In this document: positions 8,455 to 17,442 of the stretch, piece after piece
Position numbering within the stretch: position 1 is the first letter of the stretch
Layout: every line of letters starts with the position of its first letter
DNA from: Agromyces ramosus
GTDB lineage: Bacteria > Actinomycetota > Actinomycetes > Actinomycetales > Microbacteriaceae
Reading direction: 5' to 3'
Length of the DNA stretch: 64,000 nucleotides
NCBI RefSeq assembly: GCF_004216665.1
Contig: NZ_SGWY01000003.1
Location: 372,001 to 436,000 of the forward strand
Notes under the pieces: generated by a model
Told to the model about the DNA's origin: nothing
What the model saw: only the letters and a program-made list of their open reading frames with translations
The model's database searches: none
Translations under genes and position numbers: made by a program

Positions 8455-9417
8455 TCAGGCCGCGCAGAACGGCTTGATGCCCATGGCGCTTTCGAGGCCC
8501 CCCAGCACGTGCTGCTTGAAGAACTCGTCGCCCGCCAGCGGAGCATCGGTCCAGGCAGCAGCGTCGTGACCGAGCGTCGTCAGCCACGCCCGACCGCCGT
8601 CGTAGTACTGGCACCAGCTCACGGGGTGGGATTCGCCGTGGCCGGCCGGGGTCGCCTCGCTCGTGGCCTGGTCGACCTCGAGCAGCACGTTGACGAAGCT
8701 GGGATACGGCACCAGGTTGTACCACTCGTCCTTGAACGCCCACGTCTCCGGCAGGAACGACGTCGAGACGTCGTTGCGGTTGATGGTCTCGACCGTTCCG
8801 TCGCGGTTCGGTCCGTGGTTGTAGAAGTTCGCTCCGCCCAACAGGCCTTCGTAGTACGGCCAGTGGTACTCGGCTCCGAACGCGTTGTGGATGCCGACGA
8901 AGCCGCCGCCGCCGCGGATGTACTGCATGAGCGTCGTCTGCGCCGAGTCGTCCAGCGTGTCGCGGTTGGAACTCAGGAACACGACCGCCTGGTAGTTGTT
9001 CAGGCGGAACTGCGAGAGGTCCTCGGTGTAGTCGGCTGCGATCCCTCGCTCCGCCGCCCAGGCGATGAGGGCGGCCTGGGCGATGTTGTTGGCGTTCAGC
9101 GGCGGGTTCAACCCCGGTGCCAGCGGCGTGCCGAGGTGGGCGTGGCGCGGACCCGCGGTGCGGCTCCAGATGAGGATGCGCTTCGGCTCATCCGCGGTCC
9201 AGCCGTTGCCCCATTCGTTGTAGCAGGCGGGATCGGCACCGCGGCACACGCCGTAATCCTTGATCTCGTCGAGGTAGATCTGGCTGGCGGTCGCGGGCTG
9301 TCCGGAGAGTCCGTTCCCGGGGTCCTTGTCATTCAAGGCCGTTCCCCCGACCGCCATGCCCGCGCCGAGCGCTGCCGCGGCGACGAGGGCGACTCCCGAG
9401 CGTATGAGCGATTTCAT
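8455..9417 (-). CDS. secreted ThuA-domain protein
   Basis: A 320-residue protein with an N-terminal signal peptide (about residues 1-27, MKSLIRS then an Ala-rich core) and a ThuA-like class I glutamine-amidotransferase-fold domain from about residue 75. The domain motif IHNAFGAEYHWPYYEG is visible. ThuA-type domains are linked to sugar utilisation, but the reaction of secreted members is not established. Start ATG 9417 is preceded by AAAGGAG. It stands alone, on the strand opposite to the propeller gene. Confidence 0.78.
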   Translation of the reverse strand: MKSLIRSGVALVAAAALGAGMAVGGTALNDKDPGNGLSGQPATASQIYLDEIKDYGVCRGADPACYNEWGNGWTADEPKRILIWSRTAGPRHAHLGTPLAPGLNPPLNANNIAQAALIAWAAERGIAADYTEDLSQFRLNNYQAVVFLSSNRDTLDDSAQTTLMQYIRGGGGFVGIHNAFGAEYHWPYYEGLLGGANFYNHGPNRDGTVETINRNDVSTSFLPETWAFKDEWYNLVPYPSFVNVLLEVDQATSEATPAGHGESHPVSWCQYYDGGRAWLTTLGHDAAAWTDAPLAGDEFFKQHVLGGLESAMGIKPFCAA

Positions 9418-9707
9418 GTGATCTCCTTTGATCGTTCGTGCTGATGCCTCGGGTGCGCCAAGCGCGATCGGCCCGGGGGTGGTGTGAATCTAGGCGTCCC
9501 CGAAGCCGGCGGGCAAAGCTCGTTCCACCCAGTAAGCCGGCCGGGTCCTGCAGCCCGTGAGATCCGTTTCAGGCGCTCGCCAGGGGTGGATCGGTCGGCT
9601 CTCGCCTGGGCGACGAACCTGCGTCGATGGCCGTCGCCCGTCTCAGTGGATGGATCCGGGATGGACACGGACGTCGGACGTGCCCTTCACTGGAGAGCGG
9701 AGGCGCG

Positions 9708-10658
9708 ATGGACGACGGACGATTGCTCGTCGTATGCAAGGACGACAGCTCGCTCGAGGTGATCGACCTGGAGATGTCGAGAGCCGCGGGGGCGGTGCTC
9801 GCCTCGGGCTTCACGCCGCATGAAGTCGTGGCGACGCGCGACGGACGACGTGCCTACATGCCCGTCTACGGCGACACGGGCGTCGGGTCCGCGGGAAGCG
9901 ACGGTCAGCGGGTCGATGTCGTCGATCTCCTCACGTTTCAGCTCGTCGGCGCAATCCGGCTGCCCTTCCCGAGCCGTCCGCACCAGTCCGGTCTGCTCCC
10001 GAACGGTCGCGTGATCGTCTCGACGGAGCTCGACGAATCAGTCAGCGTCATCGACCCGCGAACCCTCCGCGTCGTCGCGCGGCTGCCGACCGGCCAGGCG
10101 GAGTCCCACACGTTCGCGGTCAGCGTCGACGGACGTCGCCTCGTGACGGCCAATGTCGGGCCTGGGAGCGTGAGTGTCATCGATGTCCCGTCGCGTAGGC
10201 TCCGCGGCGTCGTGCCGGTCGCAGGGAAGGTGAATCGCATCTGCCTCGAACCCGATGGACGGCTCGGCTACACGGCTGACCAGGGTTCGCCTCGCATCGC
10301 CGTCATCGATGCACAGCTCATCGAGCAGGTCGCCTCCATCGAGCTGCCATCGATCGGATTCGGCACGGCGGTGACGTCGGGCGGTTCGCACCTCGTCGTG
10401 GCGCTCAGGACGGCGTCGGAGATCGCGGTGGTCGATCTCCGATCCCGCGAAGTCGTGCATCGAGTCGCGACGCCGGATCACCCGCAGGCGATCGTCCTTC
10501 ATCCGGACGGCGTCCGCGCGTACTCCGCTTGCGACGCCGCCGCCTGCGTCGTCGAGGTCGACATCCGGGCGGGGCGGCTGCTGCGTCGCATGGAGACCGG
10601 TCGCAATCCCGATGGGATCGCCTGGTGCCCGCGCCCCACGCCGGCCTCGAAGGACTGA
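9708..10658 (+). CDS. YVTN-type beta-propeller repeat protein
   Basis: A 316-residue protein made of about seven 40-45-residue repeats, each with a strand pair such as VSVIDPRTLRVVARLPTG or IAVVDLRSREVVHRVATP, the hallmark of YVTN/surface-antigen beta-propellers. No signal peptide is seen, so it may be cytoplasmic. The ATG at 9708 has GCGGAGG 4 nt upstream; the longer frame from 9627 is not needed. A role as lactonase-like enzyme or as binding scaffold is possible; none can be chosen. Confidence 0.72.
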   Translation: MDDGRLLVVCKDDSSLEVIDLEMSRAAGAVLASGFTPHEVVATRDGRRAYMPVYGDTGVGSAGSDGQRVDVVDLLTFQLVGAIRLPFPSRPHQSGLLPNGRVIVSTELDESVSVIDPRTLRVVARLPTGQAESHTFAVSVDGRRLVTANVGPGSVSVIDVPSRRLRGVVPVAGKVNRICLEPDGRLGYTADQGSPRIAVIDAQLIEQVASIELPSIGFGTAVTSGGSHLVVALRTASEIAVVDLRSREVVHRVATPDHPQAIVLHPDGVRAYSACDAAACVVEVDIRAGRLLRRMETGRNPDGIAWCPRPTPASKD

Positions 10659-10783
10659 TACGCCGTATTCATCTGGCCGTCGCTCCCGAGCCGCGTGATT
10701 GCGCGGCATCCGCGCGGACTGGAACTCGAAGAGTCACCGGATCGATGCCGGTCGGAGCCATTTGCAACCATGCGTACTCATGC

Positions 10784-11347
10784 TCAGAGCTCCGCCGACT
10801 CCGGACCGAAGTCGCTCGGGACTTGCTCGGTCATTCGGGACGGTCTCGGCGCGGTGGGAGCCTCGTCTGCCACAGGTACGGCTCCCTGCGCGAGTTTGAG
10901 ACGAGTCCAGACGTTCATGTTGATGATCACCGCGGCGATCTCAGCGACCTCCTTCTCGTCGAAGTGGGTGCGGAGCTCATCGTGCAGCTCGGCGAAGTGC
11001 GAGATGTCGTACTGCGTGAGGCCCTCGCAGTACGCGAGCGCGACCTTCTCGGCGTGCGAGAACCTGTCACTCTCTCGCCAACTCGGGAGATGGGCGACCA
11101 CATCCGACGGGATCCCCAGTCGGGCTGCCACCTCGGTGTGAAGGATGAGACAGTACGAGCACGGGTTGAGCTGGGCCACCCGCAGGCGCAGGAGTTCGGC
11201 AAGACGTGGACTCAACGACAGCTCGGCCCTGTAACCGAATCGCGCCGCCATCTGCTTCGCGAGGTCGTGGAACGGCGTGAGGTCGGGATCGAAGCGGGTG
11301 TTCTCGAACCGAACTCCCGACCGGCGGATCTCCCTGTCAGCGCGCAT
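10784..11347 (-). CDS. AhpD-like / carboxymuconolactone decarboxylase-family protein
   Basis: A 187-residue member of the AhpD-like family with the redox motif NPCSYCLILH: Cys63, Cys66 and His70 in the expected CxxCxxxH spacing. Such proteins act as alkylhydroperoxidases or related thiol enzymes. The start overlaps the end of the oxidoreductase gene by 11 nt, and it is the last gene of a three-gene operon with the epoxide hydrolase. The C-terminal 30 residues are Pro/Ser-rich and probably disordered. Despite the family name it is not the pathway PcaC, which is fused into pcaL. Confidence 0.8.
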   Translation of the reverse strand: MRADREIRRSGVRFENTRFDPDLTPFHDLAKQMAARFGYRAELSLSPRLAELLRLRVAQLNPCSYCLILHTEVAARLGIPSDVVAHLPSWRESDRFSHAEKVALAYCEGLTQYDISHFAELHDELRTHFDEKEVAEIAAVIINMNVWTRLKLAQGAVPVADEAPTAPRPSRMTEQVPSDFGPESAEL

Positions 11348-12287
11348 CCGCCGCGCTGTCGTTCGAGTCGGCGACCGTCACCGCGATGATCGTCCGGCCC
11401 CGAATGCGCTGGCCGGGCTCGAAGGCCGCAGCGGCTTCACCGAGCGGGCGTACGGCGCCGACGATCGGCCTGAGGCGACCGTCCTGAAGCCGCCGACCCA
11501 GATACACGAGGCGAGCCCGGTCGGGCTCGACGACGAAGAAGATCGCCTGGCCAATCCGCGGCTGTCGTGGCGGGGGCTCGGCCATGGTGACGATCCTCCC
11601 GCCGGCACGCAGGACGCCGAGGGACCGCTCGAAGACCTCGCCGCCGATGACGTCGAAGACGACGTCCACCGGGTCGATGCCCTCGAGGTCGTCGGATTGC
11701 AGATCCACGAATGCGTCGGCTCCGAGCTCCATCACGAAGTCTCGATCCTGGGCGCGGCCCGTGCCGACGACCCGGGCGCCGGCATCGCGAGCGAGCTGCA
11801 CGGCGATGGAGCCGACGCTGCCGGCCGCGCCGTGGATGAGGACGGTCTGCCCTGTCTCGAGGCATCCGTGATCGAAGAGTCCCTGCCATGCCGTGAGGCC
11901 GGAGATCGGCACAGCGGCTGCGGTGACGAAGTCCACGCTCGCCGGCAGCGGTGCGAGGTTGCGCGCCTCGACGGCGACGTACTCGGCCAGCGAGCCGTTG
12001 CGGGTCCAGTCCGTCAGACCGAACACACGCTGCCCGACGGTGAGCCCGGTGGTGCCGAAGCCCAGTTCGGCGACGACACCTGCCACCTCGTGACCCGGGA
12101 CGCTCGGGGAGCGGTCCCGCCCCGCACGGTCGACCCAGGTGCCGGCCCACGTCAGTTCGCCGCGCGTGAAGCCGGCTGCGTGGACGCGGACGACGACGTC
12201 GTTCTCGAGGCTCGGCGGGTAGTCGATGTCGGTAAGCGTCATCGATTCGACGCCGTCCCCCCTCTTGGCCACGGTGATGGCCTTCAT
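11337..12287 (-). CDS. NAD(P)-dependent quinone oxidoreductase-like MDR protein
   Basis: A 316-residue medium-chain dehydrogenase/reductase without the zinc-binding Cys pattern, so of the quinone oxidoreductase or enoyl reductase type. The GroES-like N-terminal domain has VPGHEVAGVV; the nucleotide loop is HGAAGSVGSIAVQLA near residue 155. It is the middle gene of the epoxide hydrolase operon. It probably reduces reactive enones or quinones; the substrate cannot be told from sequence. Confidence 0.82.
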   Translation of the reverse strand: MKAITVAKRGDGVESMTLTDIDYPPSLENDVVVRVHAAGFTRGELTWAGTWVDRAGRDRSPSVPGHEVAGVVAELGFGTTGLTVGQRVFGLTDWTRNGSLAEYVAVEARNLAPLPASVDFVTAAAVPISGLTAWQGLFDHGCLETGQTVLIHGAAGSVGSIAVQLARDAGARVVGTGRAQDRDFVMELGADAFVDLQSDDLEGIDPVDVVFDVIGGEVFERSLGVLRAGGRIVTMAEPPPRQPRIGQAIFFVVEPDRARLVYLGRRLQDGRLRPIVGAVRPLGEAAAAFEPGQRIRGRTIIAVTVADSNDSAADAR

Positions 12288-12303
12288 GACGAGCTCCCCG
12301 CCT

Positions 12304-13506
12304 TCAGCGCAGTGAACGGAACGCAGCCCTCAGTTCATCGGTGAAGAGTCCTGGTTCCTCCCAGGCGGCGAAGTGGCCGCCCCTGTCGGCCTCGCTGAAG
12401 TAGGCGAGGTCGGGATAGACCGCTTCGACCCAGCTCCGGGGGGAGGCCCAGATCTCACCAGGGAATGTCGTGAAGCCGACCGGCACGCTCACCGGCGGCG
12501 GCGCCTGCCCGCTCGCCAGCGATGCGGCCAGTGCTCGTGCGTCCTCCCAGTACGACCGTGCCGCCGAGTCCGCCGTGCCGGTCAGCCAGTACAGGGTGAT
12601 GTTGTCCAGGATGTGGTCCCGCGTGAGATTGCCCACCGGCGCGTGGTCGACGAAGGCGCGGGTGATCTTGTAATAGCTGTCCGTGTCGTGGTCGAGCATC
12701 CAGCCCGCCAGCCCGACGGGTGAATCCAGCAGGGAGTAGCTGATCGTCTGCGGTCGCGTCGCCATCTCGAGGAAGTAGCCGAAGCCGTCCTCGCGGAACG
12801 TCCCGAAGGCCGTGGCCGCGGCCCGTTCCTGTTCGGATTCCCTGGGCAGGTGATCACCGACCGCGAGCGCCGCGGTGAGCAGGTTCAGGTGGTACCCGGC
12901 GAGGCCCTCGACCGCCTGCCGGCCCATCAGATCCGTGACCAGCGCACCCACGTCACCGCCCTGGGCGACGTAACGGGTGTAGCCGAGGCGGCGCATCAGC
13001 TCCGCCCACGCACGAGCGGTGCGGGCGGAGTCCCACCCGAGCTCGGTCGGCTCACTCGAGAACCCGTAACCGGGCAACGACGGCAGCACCAGGTGGAATG
13101 CGTCGTCGGCGGTGCCGCCGTGCGCGGTCGGGTCGGTCAGCGGGCCGACGGTCTCCAGCAGCTCGATCACCGAGCCGGGCCAACCGTGCGACATGATCAG
13201 CGGCAACGCGTTCTCATGCGGCGACCTGACGTGGATGAAGTGGACCTGCACCCCGTCGATCTCGGTCGTGAACTGCGGCAACGCGTTCAGCTTCGCCTCG
13301 CACCGCCGCCAGTCGTACTCGTCCGTCCAGTACCGGGCCAGCTCCTGCAACGTCGCGAGCTGCACCCCCTGAGAGCGATCCGAAACCAGCTCTTGGGTGG
13401 GCCAGCGCGTCGCAGACACCCGCCGACGCAGATCATCCAGCCGCTCCCCGGGGATCTCGACCTGGAACGACTGGATTTCCGACGTGGTACCGATGGTGTT
13501 GCTCAT
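12304..13506 (-). CDS. epoxide hydrolase (alpha/beta hydrolase with EHN domain)
   Basis: Hydrolyses an epoxide to a diol. The 400-residue protein begins with the epoxide hydrolase N-terminal region, then the oxyanion motif HGWPGS (107-112), the nucleophilic aspartate in GGDVG (Asp185) and the late histidine in GGHFAAWEEP. Tyrosines in the cap are candidates for epoxide activation. GAGGAG precedes the ATG. First gene of an operon with the oxidoreductase and AhpD-like genes, suggesting detoxification of an epoxide and its products. Confidence 0.85.
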   Translation of the reverse strand: MSNTIGTTSEIQSFQVEIPGERLDDLRRRVSATRWPTQELVSDRSQGVQLATLQELARYWTDEYDWRRCEAKLNALPQFTTEIDGVQVHFIHVRSPHENALPLIMSHGWPGSVIELLETVGPLTDPTAHGGTADDAFHLVLPSLPGYGFSSEPTELGWDSARTARAWAELMRRLGYTRYVAQGGDVGALVTDLMGRQAVEGLAGYHLNLLTAALAVGDHLPRESEQERAAATAFGTFREDGFGYFLEMATRPQTISYSLLDSPVGLAGWMLDHDTDSYYKITRAFVDHAPVGNLTRDHILDNITLYWLTGTADSAARSYWEDARALAASLASGQAPPPVSVPVGFTTFPGEIWASPRSWVEAVYPDLAYFSEADRGGHFAAWEEPGLFTDELRAAFRSLR

Positions 13507-13935
13507 GATGTCTCCTCAAGCGCAGCGGCCTGAAGGCACCACCGATCCCAGTCGTGGAGAGGTCCGGCTCATGCCAGGCCGCAGGGGTGGTTTGGGATCT
13601 CGCTTCGCGCGACCTGAGGGGTCGATGACCTCGCCAAGGGTACTCTCCTGCTCCGCATCTCGCACCCGTCGAAGGCCCGACTGCTGGGGACCCCGAGTCC
13701 GTCGGAGTCCTCGTGCGCTTCGCCGAACTCATCGGCCCCGCCGGACACTCATTGCCCCGCCGCACGAGTCCGGGCCGGGCTGAGCGACTCCTCGCCAGAG
13801 GATCGGCGACTCATCGGGTAGGGCGGCCCCAGGTTCCGACGGGCGCTCCTCCGGGCCGATGCTGATCCAGATCTCGATGGGGTCGGGCGCGCCGACCGAC
13901 CACGTGCTTCCAGCCTCCGGCGCGGGGATGGGGCG
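13507..13935. other. intergenic region without recognised gene
   Basis: About 430 bases between the divergent epoxide hydrolase and glycosyltransferase operons. Several frames are open here on both strands, but none has a convincing start, codon bias or family match. One minus-strand frame ending near 13731 contains protein-like stretches such as IEIWISIGPEERP, but it has no credible start before running antisense into the glycosyltransferase. No terminator or repeat was seen. Confidence 0.5.
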
Positions 13936-13941
13936 TAGTGT
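13936..13941 (+). promoter_or_regulatory. -10 element (leaderless) of the glycan operon
   Basis: TAGTGT ends exactly 6 nt before the GTG at 13948. The same spacing recurs at many genes of this window and implies a transcript starting at or next to the start codon. Confidence 0.45.
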
Positions 13942-13947
13942 CGCAGC

Positions 13948-14091
13948 GTGACGAGAACAGCTCCAGCGCGGCTCGGCGGGGACACGTTTCGTCGTGCTCG
14001 GTGTGCCGATCGCAGGAGTGCTCGAGCCGGTGACTCCATCGTGATGGCCGAGATCGGTGCCGGCGCGCGGCGCGAGCGGCCCCGGCGATGA
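13948..14091 (+). CDS. possible small leader protein (47 aa)
   Basis: A small open frame starts with GTG 6 nt after TAGTGT and ends in a TGA overlapping the ATG of the first glycosyltransferase (ATGA). Promoter spacing and coupling suggest it is translated. The Arg/Ala-rich product resembles no known family, so it may serve mainly to couple translation of the downstream gene. It could also be chance. Confidence 0.35.
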   Translation: MTRTAPARLGGDTFRRARCADRRSARAGDSIVMAEIGAGARRERPRR

Positions 14092-15122
14092 GGGTGGCGA
14101 TGCTCGGCCCGATCGCGTGGCGCACGCCGCCGCGGCACTACGGCCCGTGGGAGCGGGTGACGAGCCTGCTCACCGAGGGGCTCGTGCGCCGGGGCGTCGA
14201 CGTCACCCTCTTCGCGACGGCCGACTCGCGGACGTCGGCGACGCTCGAGTCGGTGGCTCCGCATGGCTATGCCGAGGACGCCGACATGGACGGCCGGGTA
14301 TGGGAGGCACTGCACATCGCGCATGCGATGGACCTCTCGTCGGGGTTCGACCTCGTGCACAACCAGCTCGACTGGCTTCCGCTCGCCTTCGGCGCCCAGT
14401 GGGGTGCGCCGATGGTCACGACGATCCATGGCTTCTCGGGTGACGCGATCCTCCCTGCCTATGAGCGGGCGCGTTCGACGTTCGTCTCGATCTCGGACGC
14501 CGACCGCTCGCCCGCCCTCACCTACGCGGCGACGGTGCAGCACGGCATCGACATGGCCGAGTTCGACACGCCGGATGTCGCCACGACGGCGACGGCGCGC
14601 GACGACCTCGTCGTCTTCGGCCGCATCCACCCCGACAAGGGCATCGCTGACGCGATCGAGATCGCCGCCCGCGTGGGGCGTCGACTCGTCATCTGCGGAA
14701 TCGTGCAGGATGCCGCGTACTTCGCGGATCAGGTCGAACCACGCGTCGACGGTGACCGCGTCGTGTATCGCGGATCGGTGGGCCCCGAGGAGCGGACCGA
14801 GGTGCTTGCGTCGGCAGCAGTGCTGCTGCATCCGATCCACTTCGCCGAGCCGTTCGGCCTCTCGGTCATCGAAGCCATGGCATGCGGAACACCCGTCGTC
14901 GCCTTCCGACGAGGTTCGATGCCCGAGGTGGTCGAGGACGGCTTGACGGGGTTCGTCGTCGATGGTGTCGCCGAGGCCGTCGAGGCGGTGCCTCGCGCCG
15001 CCGCCCTCGACCGCACCGCCGTGCGGCGGCGAGCGCGCGAGCGCTTCGACGTGGAGCGCATGGTCGACGGCTATCTCGAGGTGTACCGCACCGTGCTCGG
15101 ACGAACGGGGAGGCTCGCATAG
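14088..15122 (+). CDS. GT4-family glycosyltransferase
   Basis: A 344-residue GT-B retaining glycosyltransferase. The N-terminal domain has MRVAMLGPIAWRTPP and a Rossmann pattern; the C-terminal donor domain has FGRIHPDKGIADAIEIA and the EPFGLSVIEAMACGTPVVAF motif that binds the nucleotide sugar. First clear gene of a four-gene set with another GT4, an alpha-barrel-like protein and a GH130 enzyme. Donor and acceptor are unknown; mannosyl or glucosyl transfer would suit the GH130 neighbour. Confidence 0.85.
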   Translation: MRVAMLGPIAWRTPPRHYGPWERVTSLLTEGLVRRGVDVTLFATADSRTSATLESVAPHGYAEDADMDGRVWEALHIAHAMDLSSGFDLVHNQLDWLPLAFGAQWGAPMVTTIHGFSGDAILPAYERARSTFVSISDADRSPALTYAATVQHGIDMAEFDTPDVATTATARDDLVVFGRIHPDKGIADAIEIAARVGRRLVICGIVQDAAYFADQVEPRVDGDRVVYRGSVGPEERTEVLASAAVLLHPIHFAEPFGLSVIEAMACGTPVVAFRRGSMPEVVEDGLTGFVVDGVAEAVEAVPRAAALDRTAVRRRARERFDVERMVDGYLEVYRTVLGRTGRLA

Positions 15123-15277
15123 CCGTGGTGTATGGTGCGGAGCACAGCGCGCCCCTGCTCCCGGGCCGCGTGAACCGGACCGCGGCAGCGCAGGCGTAGT
15201 TCCACGAGGGTTGCCGTTGGCAGACGTCTCGAAGGCACCGGGCATCGACAGGTGCTCGGCCGAAAGAGAAGGTCGCC

Positions 15278-16414
15278 ATGCCCCGCTACGGATTCCTCTC
15301 CACCTACCCGCCGACCCGTTGCGGGCTCGCGACGTTCACCGAGGCCCTCGCGGGCGCCCTCGTCGGCAACGGAACCCGGGATGCCACGATCGTGCGCGTG
15401 CTCGATTCCCCCGTCGACCGATCGGATCCGACCGTCGTCGGCCGCATTCCCACCACGCGCGAACTCATCGCGGACGACATGGTCAGTCTCGGGGCGTCGG
15501 TTCGCGCCCTCGAGGAGTGCGATATCGCGATCGTGCAGCATGAGTACGGCATCTACGGCGGACGTGACGGCGACGAGGTCGTCACGCTGCTCCGGATGCT
15601 CGGCACCCCGACGATCGTCGTCCTGCACACCGTCCTTGCGGCGCCGTCGAGGAACCAGCGCGAGGTGCTGGAGTCGGTCTGCGAATCCGCCGCAGCGGTC
15701 GTGGTCATGACCGAGAACGCACGCGACATCCTGATGAGGACGTACCGCGTCATGCCGATGAAGGTCCGCGTCATCCCCCACGGAGTCCCCGTGCAGCACG
15801 CGGCCTCCGCGCCCAGGCGCAACTCGACCAAGCGGGTGCTGACGTGGGGGCTGATCTCGCCCGGCAAGGGCCTCGAGTGGGGCATCCGCGCGATCGCAGA
15901 ACTCGGCGACCTCACGTCCCCCGTCGAGTACGTCATCGCCGGTCAGACCCACCCGAAGGTGGTCGCACGCGACGGCGAGCGATACCGCGAGGCACTGCAG
16001 CGACTCATCACCGAGCTCGGGCTCGACGACACCGTCACGATGGACGACCGGTACCTCGACGCTGCACAGCTCGCCGACCTGGTGACGACGGCGGACGTCG
16101 TGCTGCTGCCCTACGACTCTCGCGACCAGGCGACCTCCGGCGTCCTGGTCGAGGCGATCGCCGCCGGGGTGCCCGTCGTCTCGACCGGATTCCCCCACGC
16201 GGTCGAGCTGCTCGGCGGCGGGGCCGGCCTGATCGCCCGGCACGGCGACCCGGAATCGATGGCGGCCGCGATCCGCACCATCGTGGAGACCGAGGAGACG
16301 GCCAGGCAGATGCACGAGGCCGCCCTCCGCGATGCGCACGACTCGTCGTGGCCGGTCGTCGGCGAGCACTATCGCGCGCTCGCCGCCCGGATCGCAGCGG
16401 CGCGCGCCGCGTGA
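15278..16414 (+). CDS. GT4-family glycosyltransferase
   Basis: A 378-residue GT-B protein, starting RYGFLSTYPPTRCGLATFT, an N-terminal signature of a GT4 branch found next to GH130 enzymes. The C-terminal domain has LISPGKGLEWGIRAI and LLPYDSRDQATSGVLVEAIAAG. GAGAAGG precedes the ATG. The 155-nt gap from the previous gene may hold its own promoter. The stop overlaps the next GTG (GTGA). It shares only the fold with the upstream GT, so it is not a recent duplicate. Confidence 0.85.
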   Translation: MPRYGFLSTYPPTRCGLATFTEALAGALVGNGTRDATIVRVLDSPVDRSDPTVVGRIPTTRELIADDMVSLGASVRALEECDIAIVQHEYGIYGGRDGDEVVTLLRMLGTPTIVVLHTVLAAPSRNQREVLESVCESAAAVVVMTENARDILMRTYRVMPMKVRVIPHGVPVQHAASAPRRNSTKRVLTWGLISPGKGLEWGIRAIAELGDLTSPVEYVIAGQTHPKVVARDGERYREALQRLITELGLDDTVTMDDRYLDAAQLADLVTTADVVLLPYDSRDQATSGVLVEAIAAGVPVVSTGFPHAVELLGGGAGLIARHGDPESMAAAIRTIVETEETARQMHEAALRDAHDSSWPVVGEHYRALAARIAAARAA

Positions 16415-17442
16415 CCATGTCGGGCCGCGCGCCGTCCTATTCCCACCTCGTCGCGCTGATGGACGAGCACGGCATCTTCGAGCATGCGCTGTTCGACGTC
16501 CCGCGTCGGGGCGATGGCTACTGCGTCGATGACGTGGCTCGCGCCCTCATCGTGCTGGTACGCGAACCGGACCAGACGCCCGAGCTCGCCGCCCTCGCCG
16601 AGACGTGCCTCGGGTTCCTGGAGGATGCGGTCGAAGTCGACGGCCGCGCGCACAACCGCATGGCGGCCGGCGGCGGCTGGACCGACGACCCCGCGCTCGG
16701 CGACTGGTGGGGCCGCGCGCTGTGGGCGCTCGGCGTCACGGCCGTCCGTGCGCCGACGGAGACCGCGCGCACGCGCGCACTGGTCGCGTTCCACCGTGCG
16801 GCATCCGCCAGGTCGCCGCACGGACGGGCCATGGCGTTCGCGACACTCGGTGCCGCCGACGTGCTGGCCGCACACCCTGACGACCTCGCCGCGTGCTCGC
16901 TGCTGCTCGACGGAGTGGCGACGATCGAGATCCCGCGAGACGACCCCTGGGGCTGGCCGGAGCCTCGACTCCGCTACGCCAACGCGGTGCTTCCCGAAGC
17001 CCTGCTGGCCGCCGGGATGGCGATGGTCAGCCCTCGTATCGTGAGCCGCGGGCTCGGGATGCTGCGCTTCCTCGTCGGGGTCGAGACGGCCGGCGGACGC
17101 CTCTCCGTGACGGGTGCCGGCGGTCGTGGTCCCGGGCAGACGGCGGCCCAGTTCGACCAGCAGCCGATCGAGGTCGCCGCCCTCGCGGATGCCTGTGCAC
17201 GCGCGTTCGACATCACGGACGAGTCGTCGTGGCGCCACGCCGTCGCCGCGTCATGGGCGTGGTTCATGGGCGACAATGACGCGACGACCCCGATGTTCGA
17301 CGAGGAGTCGGGTGCCGGTTTCGACGGACTGGAGAAGGACGGGCGGAACGAGAACCGCGGGGCGGAGTCGACGCTCGCGGCGCTGAGCACCTATCAGCAG
17401 GCCCGGCGCCTCGGCGTCCTCGAGACGGTGCGCTCACGATGA
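16411..17442 (+). CDS. GH130-associated alpha-barrel-like protein
   Basis: A 343-residue protein starting GTG 16411, overlapping the preceding stop (ATG 16417 is the alternative). It carries conserved blocks seen in proteins linked to GT4/GH130 genes: RGDGYCVDDVARAL near residue 32, DWWGRALWALG near 105, and the late NENRGAESTLAAL. The Trp- and helix-rich pattern suggests an (alpha/alpha) six-hairpin barrel as in several glycosidases. No catalytic assignment is possible. The coupling to both neighbours indicates a role in the same glycan step. Confidence 0.65.
   Translation: MTMSGRAPSYSHLVALMDEHGIFEHALFDVPRRGDGYCVDDVARALIVLVREPDQTPELAALAETCLGFLEDAVEVDGRAHNRMAAGGGWTDDPALGDWWGRALWALGVTAVRAPTETARTRALVAFHRAASARSPHGRAMAFATLGAADVLAAHPDDLAACSLLLDGVATIEIPRDDPWGWPEPRLRYANAVLPEALLAAGMAMVSPRIVSRGLGMLRFLVGVETAGGRLSVTGAGGRGPGQTAAQFDQQPIEVAALADACARAFDITDESSWRHAVAASWAWFMGDNDATTPMFDEESGAGFDGLEKDGRNENRGAESTLAALSTYQQARRLGVLETVRSR

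Noticed and set aside
9523-9533. TTCCACCCAGT upstream of the ThuA gene, identical to half of the pobA operator
   Set aside because: The second half-site is not there (TAAGC instead of TGGAA); a single 11-base match may be chance.
10784-11347. Assignment as pathway PcaC because of the carboxymuconolactone decarboxylase family
   Set aside because: The CxxCxxxH motif is that of AhpD-like proteins, and the decarboxylase of the pathway is fused in pcaL.
13731-14060. Minus-strand frame with protein-like stretches upstream of the glycosyltransferase
   Set aside because: No credible start codon before it runs antisense into a sure gene, and no recognisable domain; kept only as a remark on the intergenic region.
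13749-15245. 498-codon open frame on the minus strand opposite the first glycosyltransferase
   Set aside because: Arg/Pro/His-rich product without family features; it mirrors the codon bias of the clearly coding plus strand, a usual artefact in GC-rich DNA.
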